Shown here: positions 57,305 to 64,000 of the stretch, piece after piece
Layout of the letters: each line of letters opens with the position of its first letter
Position numbering within the stretch: the stretch's first letter is position 1
NCBI GenBank assembly: GCA_021732995.1
Contig: JAKFWA010000055.1
Span: 1-64,000, forward strand
From: Planctomycetaceae bacterium
GTDB taxonomy: Bacteria > Planctomycetota > Planctomycetia > Planctomycetales > Planctomycetaceae
Length of the DNA stretch: 64,000 bases
Direction: 5' to 3'
Made by a program: the position numbers and the translations under genes
The notes under the pieces: generated by a model
Told to the model about the DNA's origin: nothing
Seen by the model: only the letters and a program-made list of their open reading frames with translations
The model's database searches: none

Positions 57305-58855
57305 CTACTCGGGCAGTGGTTTGCCTTTAGTTTCCGGACCAAACCAGATCAGCACGGCACCAATGAGATAGATCGCGCTCATCACGGTTCCAGCTTTAGG
57401 AAAGCTACCGCCAAACGCAGAGATCAAGGTTGCCGTCTGCAAACCGCCCACGGCTGCAATCACGCGGCCAAAGTTGAAACAGAAACCTTGCCCAGTGGCT
57501 CGCATCGACGTCGGGAACAATTCGGGAAAGTACAGCGGGAAGAAGCCATACATCGCGGCCGTCGTTCCGCCCATCAGAAACGCGTAGAACTGAAACTTCG
57601 CGTCAAAGGACTCATTGAGTTGAAACATCGCCACGCAGGACAGCATCGACAGAATGCAGATCAACGCGTAGGTCAACCGCCGTCCGAGATAGTCCGCCGC
57701 GACCGCGGCCACGATCGTGCCGACGATCGCTCCTGCTGATAGCCAGATCTGAGTCCATGCAGTGCCGGTGGTAATGCCGGCAGCCTTGCCGAGCTCGCCA
57801 GCCCATGTGGGAGCTCGCTGCACCGAGCCCCACGTGCCGAGCAGCGCCACTCCGGCCAATCCCGCACCAAACATCATGGTCCGAATGACCTTGCCGGTGT
57901 CCTCTTGATGGAGTGACCCGGATGCATTGGATCGGGCGATGAACTGCCGGACGGGAAACAAGTAGCCAAGCAGTGCGACGACAAAGCCGAACGCAGTCGC
58001 GATCAGACGCAGCGGCAAGTTTTGCACATTATTGGGTGTCCACACATAAATGATGAGCACCGCGCCCAGGCAGCCGATGAAGACGCCAATCAAGTCGGTA
58101 TTCGACCAGAAGCTCGTCGTGCCCTTCTCTTTGCCCTCTTCCCACTTGTGTGACTCAGGCACAAAGACGCGTACGAAGAAGACCAGCAGTGCGGGAAGAG
58201 CACCGCTCATCATCAAGAATCGCCAACCATCGTTCGCAAACAGTGACGCGGAGAATTCGGGCGACATTCCAAGCGATTCAAAGGTCGAGCGCAAAGTTCC
58301 AACGACCGTGCTCAACCACAAGCCCATGAACCCCACCAGTGCGAAGCCAACATTGGCCGCGGCTCCGATCAAACCCGCGATGAAGGCCCGCGACTTACCT
58401 GGCCAGATTTCATTGACGAGGGCAACACCGAGCGACCACTCGCCGCCCATACCCAGCGAGGCCATGAAGCGTAGAACGGCAATGTGCCAAGGCTGCTCGG
58501 CGAGACCGCACATGCCTGTAAAGAGGGCGTACGCCAGAATGCTCAGCGACATCGCTCGGACGCGACCAATGCGATCACCCAGCCAGCCGAAGAGAACACC
58601 ACCGGTTGCAGCTCCAACGAGGAAGACGGCAATGATGACTCCGAACCACTTGTCGGCATCGGCCGCGATTGCGGCAGCTTGCTCGGAACTCACCACCTGA
58701 CCGACGCCCGCCGCCGCGTTGCCCAGCAGTTCTTTCAATGCGGGCTTACCGGTCATGGGAAACAGCCCGATTTCAAAGCCGTCAAACAGCCAGCCCAGCA
58801 AGGCGGCTGTGAGAGCCATGTATTGCCCGAACTTCCCGTCCTTTTGTTGCGTCAT
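57305..58855 (-). CDS. MFS transporter
   Basis: The protein has 516 residues from the ATG at 58855, with an aaggtg ribosome site about 9 nt upstream. There are about 12 hydrophobic segments and the loop-2/3 motif GWLGDRIGRVRAM typical of the sugar-porter/aromatic-acid:H+ symporter group. A long insertion of two extra loops lies near the N-terminus (PMTGKPALKELLGNAAAG and onward). Its substrate is unknown. It is 76 nt upstream of the SLC13 gene, so it heads a likely transporter operon. Confidence 0.88.
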   Translation of the reverse strand: MTQQKDGKFGQYMALTAALLGWLFDGFEIGLFPMTGKPALKELLGNAAAGVGQVVSSEQAAAIAADADKWFGVIIAVFLVGAATGGVLFGWLGDRIGRVRAMSLSILAYALFTGMCGLAEQPWHIAVLRFMASLGMGGEWSLGVALVNEIWPGKSRAFIAGLIGAAANVGFALVGFMGLWLSTVVGTLRSTFESLGMSPEFSASLFANDGWRFLMMSGALPALLVFFVRVFVPESHKWEEGKEKGTTSFWSNTDLIGVFIGCLGAVLIIYVWTPNNVQNLPLRLIATAFGFVVALLGYLFPVRQFIARSNASGSLHQEDTGKVIRTMMFGAGLAGVALLGTWGSVQRAPTWAGELGKAAGITTGTAWTQIWLSAGAIVGTIVAAVAADYLGRRLTYALICILSMLSCVAMFQLNESFDAKFQFYAFLMGGTTAAMYGFFPLYFPELFPTSMRATGQGFCFNFGRVIAAVGGLQTATLISAFGGSFPKAGTVMSAIYLIGAVLIWFGPETKGKPLPE

Positions 58856-58967
58856 CAAAAGCACCTTGCCCGAAGTGAAGAATCTGTGATTGAGGTCATC
58901 AGAAGGGGATCAGTGAAGTCGCGTCGGCGAAGACTTGGCTATTCATCGGGACGGAAACGAAAAGTCT

Positions 58968-59043
58968 GTAGGTCGGACATCCTGTCCGACTGCCGGACAA
59001 GATTGTCCGGCCTACTTGTCATGCCAGTTCGCACGGTCCATTA
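58968..59043 (-). repeat. 76-nt double-hairpin repeat, copy B, overlapping a stop codon
   Basis: The stems gtcggaca/tgtccgac and gccggacaa/ttgtccggc, and the tail, are nearly identical to copy A at 32784-32859. The tail ends in the stop codon of the downstream-on-plus gene (complement tta at 59041-59043). Confidence 0.8.
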
Positions 59044-59712
59044 GCCTTCCGAATGGCCAATCACGATCAGTCGCAGTTTAACGGGCACAGCTTGCTCCTT
59101 GGCTTTGCCGTTCAGCACCGCGTTCAAAACCCAATGGTCATCGCCTTGCTTCTCCAGCTTGGCGGTATCAGCGGCCTTCTTGGGATCAACGAGCGAAAAG
59201 ATCGCGGGGTGAGTCGCTCCAGATGCCTTGGCACTCGACTTGGCCAGCGCGTTGAAGTTGGCGATGTTGTCGGTTTTGGTGTCGGCTGCAGCGGGCAGAG
59301 CGAGCAGGAAGTCGGCAGTTTCACTGGTGCCGACATGATTCCCATCAGAGGGCTGCAGACCGAAACGCAGGGTATAGACACCGGGCTTGATCTGCTGATT
59401 ACGGAAGTCGGTGAAGTCCGCGCCCTTGGCGACTCGAATCGCCCCGACGAGTTGTCCCGCCTGGAACGGATACATCTGCGACAGGCTGGGCTTGAAGCCT
59501 TCTTTCACGGCGACGTTGTCCACAAACCAGACTTCCACGATCGCACCCTTCGGCCCGGCGATCTGATGTCCTTGCGGAGAAATCAACTTCGCGACGTCGG
59601 GAGCCAGCGCGTCCGGCAGGCCCTTGACAGGTTCCAATTTATGATCAGCAGCAGCGGCAAATGAATTGGCGAGCAGACAGACAGCAACGAAGGCCCAGGC
59701 ACGCAATGGCAT
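59041..59712 (-). CDS. Small secreted protein of unknown function
   Basis: The protein has 223 residues from the ATG at 59712, with the leader MPLRAWAFVAVCLLANSFAA; the in-frame extension to 60210 overlaps the PKS gene antisense-like and is rejected. The mature domain (KLEPVKGLPDALAPDVAKLI, IKPGVYTLRFGLQPSDGNHV) is beta-rich and planctomycete-typical; no family name can be given. Its stop is inside the 76-nt repeat copy B, and the MFS gene follows 186 nt later. Confidence 0.75.
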   Translation of the reverse strand: MPLRAWAFVAVCLLANSFAAAADHKLEPVKGLPDALAPDVAKLISPQGHQIAGPKGAIVEVWFVDNVAVKEGFKPSLSQMYPFQAGQLVGAIRVAKGADFTDFRNQQIKPGVYTLRFGLQPSDGNHVGTSETADFLLALPAAADTKTDNIANFNALAKSSAKASGATHPAIFSLVDPKKAADTAKLEKQGDDHWVLNAVLNGKAKEQAVPVKLRLIVIGHSEG

Positions 59713-59912
59713 TGTGAAACTCCTCAAGACGACGGAGGTGGGAGCAGACAGAGAACGCAGGCAGGACGCCCCGGAATAGTAGAGTTCGGGCGTGATTTGT
59801 GCGCCACAAAGCGGCCTTGAATTCCGCACCGCCCCGGCATTGCCGTCCTCTGCTGTGCGGAAAGGTCCGCGTGTGTTTCTGCCAGGCGACACCCTCGAAG
59901 CAGTTACTGCGG

Positions 59913-61022
59913 TCAGATCGCGTCGCTGCGCGGAGAGGCCTCCAGCAACGCCGCCTCGATCGTCAGCCCCGGCCCGAAGGCGAGCATGACGACCGGACCT
60001 TGAGTGCCGGCTTCCAGCAGGCGATTCAGGACAAAAAGCACCGTCGGTGAGGACATGTTTCCGAACTCGGCGAGAACAGTTTCGGAGGCCACCCACTGCG
60101 AATGATTCAGTCCAAGCGACTCGCCACAGGCGCTCAAAATACGCGGTCCACCCGGATGGATCGCCCAACCCCCGACGTCGCGGATCGTCAGGTCGAAAGC
60201 AGCCAGCCATTCAGACATCCAGCCACTCAAATGACTGCGAATCAGTTCGGGCACTTTCGCGGACAGCGTCATCGCATACCCGTGATCCCCGATCCGCCAC
60301 GTCATCTCTTCCAGTGTGTTCGGTAAGACGACCGAGCCCGAGCCTCGATACTGGACTCTGCCACCGCCTTGCGAACTCACCACCACCGCCGCCGCACCAT
60401 CCGCGAAGAGTGAATTCGACACAATGCGATCGGGCGACCAGCCATACTGGTGATGCAAGCTGCAGAGCTCAGATGCCACCATCAGCACGCGCGCCTGGGA
60501 ATCTGACTGCGCGAACGCATTGGCAACTCGCAAGCCGTTCATCGCGCCGTGACAGCCCATGAAGCCCAGATGTGTGCGGGTAGTCGATGGCCGCAGAGAC
60601 AAGCGCTGCAGAATCTCGACATCGAACCCCGGTGAAGAAAATCCCGTGCAGGAGATTGTCACGAGATGCGTAATCTCACGAGCCAGACACCCCGCAGCCT
60701 GCAGCGCACGCTCAGCGGCTTCGGTGCCCAGCTTCCCGGCATGCTGGGCATAGCACGCCATGCGTGCGGCGGTGGACGGTCCATGCGGATGTTCGGCATC
60801 TGGCTCAAAGTAAAACGACTGCCGCGCGGTGAGATCGCCTTCCTGAGCCTTCAGGATCACGCTGTAGCGGTTCTTCACGCCGGAACGCCGATAGAGTTCC
60901 CGGAGCACTCGGCCTTCGCTTTCCGACTGCGCATTGAACGTCGCGATGAGTTCAGCGGCAGCGCTTTGTGCGATCCCGACGGCGGGTACTGCGGTGCCAA
61001 TTCCGGTCAAACTTACTGACAT
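59913..61022 (-). CDS. Type III polyketide synthase
   Basis: The protein has 369 residues of the chalcone/stilbene synthase fold. The catalytic triad is Cys125 (in VTISCTGFSSPGFD), His289 (GWAIHPGGPRIL) and Asn322 (EFGNMSSPTVLFVL); the AFGPGLTIEA signature closes the active site. It condenses acyl-CoA starters with malonyl-CoA; planctomycete type III PKS loci are known to make long-chain alkylresorcinols. Its ATG overlaps the FAD-oxidoreductase stop by 10 nt (translational coupling). It is the last gene of the cluster in reading direction. Confidence 0.93.
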   Translation of the reverse strand: MSVSLTGIGTAVPAVGIAQSAAAELIATFNAQSESEGRVLRELYRRSGVKNRYSVILKAQEGDLTARQSFYFEPDAEHPHGPSTAARMACYAQHAGKLGTEAAERALQAAGCLAREITHLVTISCTGFSSPGFDVEILQRLSLRPSTTRTHLGFMGCHGAMNGLRVANAFAQSDSQARVLMVASELCSLHHQYGWSPDRIVSNSLFADGAAAVVVSSQGGGRVQYRGSGSVVLPNTLEEMTWRIGDHGYAMTLSAKVPELIRSHLSGWMSEWLAAFDLTIRDVGGWAIHPGGPRILSACGESLGLNHSQWVASETVLAEFGNMSSPTVLFVLNRLLEAGTQGPVVMLAFGPGLTIEAALLEASPRSDAI

Positions 61023-62314
61023 CGAATCCGCCCTTCGGAGCGCCGCGCGGATGTTCGCACGTCGGTAGTGGTGACTCGCTGAGTCAGTGCATCGGGATGT
61101 GTTGCCAGTGCCATCGCAGGAACGTTCAGCAGGTCAGAGGAAGCGTTGAGCGATCTCAGCAACGGCGCCGCGAGTCCAGGCCAGTGCCGCAGCAGATCAA
61201 TCGAAGCGCTCACCGCCCACGGCCTTCGCAGCAACTGTGCCAGTCCCCGGCAGAGCCATGCGCGCTGCCGAATCAATCGGCGATGCAGCCCGGTCCAGCT
61301 CTCAATCCACTCGCTGCGCCAATCGTTCACGGCGTTGATCGCCAGACGGCTGACAACCAATGCGGACTCGATCGCACCGGCCATGCCCTCGCCGGTGAAG
61401 GGTTCGACGTAGCCTGCGGCATCTCCCGCAAGGAACAGTCTTTCGAGGGCGACCTGTGCGGGAGCTTGTGTCAGCAGCGGTGTACCCGACCAATCCGCGT
61501 CGATCAGGAAATCGAACGACTCGCCGGTTGCTTCAAGTACGACGTTTGCGGCAGTCTGACCGAGACCTCCACGCTGCTTGATCGCAGTCCGATCAAACGC
61601 GGCGGCAACATTCCAGGTTCCGGATTCCAGTTGAGTCAACCCGACATAGCCATCGCGACCAACGAGCATGTGGATCGCTCCACCCACGAACGATGCCGGG
61701 ACTTGTGAAACCTCACAGCCACCTCCGAGTCGCGAATGAGCAGATACTTCTCCCTCTGGATGATTACTGCTCAACGCGATCACGTGCCTGGTCGAAGGAT
61801 GCCCTAAACCGTCGGCTGCAACCACAAGCCTCGCGGCGACGCGTTCTGAGTGAACGACAGGCGCGGCCGGGTCTTCCCATACCAGCGAAACCATCCGGCG
61901 GTCATCAGCGCACTCGCCGACGGTCGCGGCAACTTCTGTCCAGACTTCCACACCGGCGGACTCTGCCGCCTGCAACAAGGTGAGATCCAGCGCGGATCGC
62001 GATACCGCCCAGCCAGCAGGCATGGGAAGTTCAACGCTGCGGCGAGCGGCTCGTAACGAAAGTCGATCGAGTTCGATTGGATGCAGGTCGCGGACAACGT
62101 CCGCCAGACCAGCGGTTTCAAGCCCTCGAATGGCACGCGCGCTGAGGCAGCAGCCACATACCTTGCGTCGTGGAAACGCTTTGCGTTCGACCAGCAACAC
62201 GTCACAACCAGCCCGCGCCAACTCGCGCGCGACGATCGATCCAGTGACGCCAGCTCCGATCACCACAACGTCGCGTGTTTGGTGCTCATGGCCGTCTGCG
62301 AGCGGTCCGATCAT
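61013..62314 (-). CDS. FAD-dependent oxidoreductase (geranylgeranyl reductase/hydroxylase-like)
   Basis: The protein has 433 residues from the ATG at 62314, which overlaps the methyltransferase stop as ATGA and has a ggag site 6 nt upstream; this decides against the starts 12 and 30 nt earlier. The GAGVTGSIVARELARAG dinucleotide motif is near residues 21-37, followed by FPRRKVCGCCLSARA, ADGLGHPSTRH and LAGDAAGYVEPFTGEGM (second FAD motif). It belongs to the class A flavin monooxygenase/GGR superfamily, so it probably oxidises or reduces the polyketide ring or chain. Confidence 0.9.
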   Translation of the reverse strand: MIGPLADGHEHQTRDVVVIGAGVTGSIVARELARAGCDVLLVERKAFPRRKVCGCCLSARAIRGLETAGLADVVRDLHPIELDRLSLRAARRSVELPMPAGWAVSRSALDLTLLQAAESAGVEVWTEVAATVGECADDRRMVSLVWEDPAAPVVHSERVAARLVVAADGLGHPSTRHVIALSSNHPEGEVSAHSRLGGGCEVSQVPASFVGGAIHMLVGRDGYVGLTQLESGTWNVAAAFDRTAIKQRGGLGQTAANVVLEATGESFDFLIDADWSGTPLLTQAPAQVALERLFLAGDAAGYVEPFTGEGMAGAIESALVVSRLAINAVNDWRSEWIESWTGLHRRLIRQRAWLCRGLAQLLRRPWAVSASIDLLRHWPGLAAPLLRSLNASSDLLNVPAMALATHPDALTQRVTTTDVRTSARRSEGRIRCQ

Positions 62315-63027
62315 GATCGGCTCCATGAGAGCAGGAAACGCCACGGCCAGTGTGTCTCGATGCGGGCTCCCTGCAGACCGGCAGCGTCGGCCATTGCTTT
62401 GGCTTCGCTCACAGTGAAAGCGCCAGCAACAGACAAGGGGCCATCGACATGCACGACGTGCGAACGAGTAAGCAGTTGGGTACCGAACATCGCAGCAGCG
62501 TAACCCACGCGACTGCGGATCAGGTCATTAATCAGTACCAGTTGGCGAGTTGCCGCAGCCATTTTTTTCATCACCTGAACGGCATCGACGTCGTCGAGAT
62601 GATGCAGGAACAGCGAGCAGATGACGGCGTCGAAATCCTGCGGCAGGGGTTCATCCAGAATGTTGAGCTGCATGAACTCAACACTCGCCCCAATTCGAAC
62701 GGCTTGCTCTCTGGCGACATCCAGCGCGGTCGAACTGATGTCCGCTCCCGTTAACTTCACAGGCAATCCGCTGCGTTGCGCGCGGAGGCCGAGAGCGACC
62801 GTAACATCGCCACCCCCGCAGGCCAGATCCAGAACTCGCAGCTCGCTTCCGGAAGATTGAGCCTTGAGTGCCGCTCGCCGCAAACTGGGCCAGAAGATGG
62901 CCGCGCTGCGACTCCAGCGGTTGATACGCGCGAGCCCCTTGAGAGCCTGTCGATGCTGATGTTCATCAAGGCCGGGCTGGTCCATCAGTTCCGGCTCGCG
63001 CCGGCGCGTAGCGAGGAAATCGAGCAT
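62311..63027 (-). CDS. Class I SAM-dependent methyltransferase
   Basis: The protein has 238 residues. The SAM motif VLDLACGGGDVTVALG is near 65-80 and motif IV-like FDAVICSLFLHHLDDVDA near 140. It probably methylates a hydroxyl or carbon of the polyketide product. Its stop overlaps the FAD-oxidoreductase start by 4 nt, and it is 54 nt downstream of the second methyltransferase gene. Confidence 0.9.
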   Translation of the reverse strand: MLDFLATRRREPELMDQPGLDEHQHRQALKGLARINRWSRSAAIFWPSLRRAALKAQSSGSELRVLDLACGGGDVTVALGLRAQRSGLPVKLTGADISSTALDVAREQAVRIGASVEFMQLNILDEPLPQDFDAVICSLFLHHLDDVDAVQVMKKMAAATRQLVLINDLIRSRVGYAAAMFGTQLLTRSHVVHVDGPLSVAGAFTVSEAKAMADAAGLQGARIETHWPWRFLLSWSRS

Positions 63028-63081
63028 GGAATCGATCAGAGCTGTGGCGTTGTGTCACTAAAAAACTGCGGAGACCTACCG

Positions 63082-63915
63082 TCATGGCCGCCGACCAATA
63101 AAGCAACCGTAGCTCATCGCGCCCGAGCGATAAGCTTCCAGAATCGTCGAGAAATCATCGAGGAACCGGGTGGTCTGTCGATCAATCAGTCTGGCCAACC
63201 AGCGGACGCGCGTTTGTTCGACGCGACGTCGGCAGATGCTCCAGGTTTCTGCCACTTGAGGTGTCCAATCCTGGACTGGCTCGACCTCGAGGCCTGCGGA
63301 GTTCATCCACTCCACATAGTCCTGAGCGTTTCCCAACGACGGACATAAAAAGCCCTCGCAGACTTTGCGGACCTGCTCCGCCCCGCCGGGCTCCGTCGCA
63401 CGAGGTCCAGCCAGCCACGCGCAGATCGCCATGCGACCCCCTGGACGCAACCATTTGGCAGCCCGGTGGAAGAAGGCGGCTTTGTCGAAGAGATGCTCTG
63501 TGCATTCAATGCTCCAGACCACGTCGACTGACTCAGGTTGAAACTGAGCCACCTCTGCGTCGAGCCGTTTGAATGTTGTGTGCTGAGAAACACCATCCAG
63601 CCGAGCGGCCACGGACGCCCATAATCGCTGCACCGGACTGAGTGTGATTCCCATGACTTCTGCACCAAACTGCTTTGCGAGGCGAATCGACGAACCGCCC
63701 ATGCCGCAACCAACGTCAATCACTCGATCTCCCGGTTGGATGCCAGCCAGTTCGGCCAGCGTATCGGTCAAATTCAGTTGAGCGACGTCGGGAGCCTCAT
63801 CAGCTTTCCATAACCCATGATGAATGTGGCGGCCCCAGAGCAGGCGATAGAACAGAGTCGACAGGTCGTAATGAAACTGAATGTCCGGTTTGGACACTGT
63901 GGTGACGCTGATCAT
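63082..63915 (-). CDS. SAM-dependent methyltransferase (UbiE/tocopherol-like)
   Basis: The protein has 277 residues. It starts MISVTTVSKPDIQFHYDLST, typical of the gamma-tocopherol/sterol/cyclopropane-like methyltransferase group that begins with a Phe-His-Tyr-Asp element. SAM motif I VIDVGCGMGGSSIRLA is at 65-80, and VDVVWSIECTEHLFDKAAFF near 150. It is the first gene of the cluster in reading order; the upstream region runs to the window end and may hold further genes of the locus. Confidence 0.9.
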   Translation of the reverse strand: MISVTTVSKPDIQFHYDLSTLFYRLLWGRHIHHGLWKADEAPDVAQLNLTDTLAELAGIQPGDRVIDVGCGMGGSSIRLAKQFGAEVMGITLSPVQRLWASVAARLDGVSQHTTFKRLDAEVAQFQPESVDVVWSIECTEHLFDKAAFFHRAAKWLRPGGRMAICAWLAGPRATEPGGAEQVRKVCEGFLCPSLGNAQDYVEWMNSAGLEVEPVQDWTPQVAETWSICRRRVEQTRVRWLARLIDRQTTRFLDDFSTILEAYRSGAMSYGCFIGRRP

Positions 63916-64000
63916 GGAGGCAGCACTCCTTGAAAAATGAGGCCGCTCACCACGATGTCACATGGATCGTGAATCGACTGGCGCCGGCGATCACCGTGAC
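63916..64000. other. Window edge, nothing recognised
   Basis: 85 nt upstream of the first cluster gene. It should include its ribosome site (ggagtg near 63926 on the minus strand reading back), but nothing else can be assigned. Confidence 0.3.

Noticed and set aside
59713-60210. Large N-terminal extension of the small secreted protein
   Set aside because: It overlaps the PKS gene, and the signal peptide starts at 59712.

Overview
The window reads as chromosomal DNA from a member of the phylum Planctomycetota, most likely order Planctomycetales. The evidence is its protein families: two DUF1501 proteins with Tat-like leaders, a DUF1549/DUF1553 protein with a planctomycete cytochrome c motif, a PVC-type CxxCH haem-binding propeller protein, a DUF1559 pseudopilin-like protein, FG-GAP, PQQ and WD40 propellers, and a type III polyketide synthase cluster. 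Coding DNA is GC-rich and genes lie on both strands. I found no rRNA, tRNA, CRISPR array or intact transposon.

Layout. 0.1-4.1 kb: secreted PQQ propeller, SDR enzyme, lipoprotein, then a decayed stretch with an IS66 transposase remnant split from its body by a palindromic element. 4.1-8.6 kb (minus): a tight run of a thioredoxin-fold protein without its CxxC, a dual-specificity phosphatase and asparagine synthase. 8.9-11.4 kb (plus): DUF1501 plus WD40 pair. 11.4-18.2 kb: hypothetical, HerA-like ATPase, lipid-linked-sugar flippase and a Cu(+) P-type ATPase. 18.3-23.2 kb (minus): ABC transporter operon (ATPase, permease, membrane-anchored partner). 23.5-25.6 kb: orphan mraZ with a clear three-repeat MraZ box, a candidate structured RNA, a terminator and a 39-residue ORF; biotin ligase diverges from it. 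25.6-32.7 kb (minus): DUF1501, DUF1549/1553 and PVC haem protein operon. 32.9-34.5 kb: SDR and histone-deacetylase-fold hydrolase. 34.8-43.5 kb (plus): Lhr-type helicase and cobalamin-dependent methionine synthase. 43.6-47.7 kb (minus): CobA-HemD fusion, membrane protein, lipoprotein, DUF1559. 48.3-54 kb (plus): FG-GAP protein, sialidase-like protein, GxxExxY nuclease-like protein and a tandem-duplicated metallopeptidase-like protein. 54-59.7 kb (minus): ChrA, SLC13 permease, MFS transporter, small secreted protein. 59.9-63.9 kb (minus): type III PKS, FAD oxidoreductase and two methyltransferases, a translationally coupled cluster that makes a modified alkyl-polyketide.

Most striking structure. 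Between 50.2 and 52.4 kb three consecutive intergenic gaps each carry one copy of the same palindrome (arm consensus about 28 nt, core gaatggagac). Two copies bracket the GxxExxY gene, and one supplies its last eight codons and stop. This resembles a repeat/nuclease pair analogous to REP/RAYT systems but built on a PD-(D/E)XK-like protein. A second family, a 76-nt double-hairpin element, occurs twice and each time runs exactly up to and through the stop codon of an unrelated minus-strand gene. Together they suggest that gene 3' ends in this genome are targets for palindromic elements.
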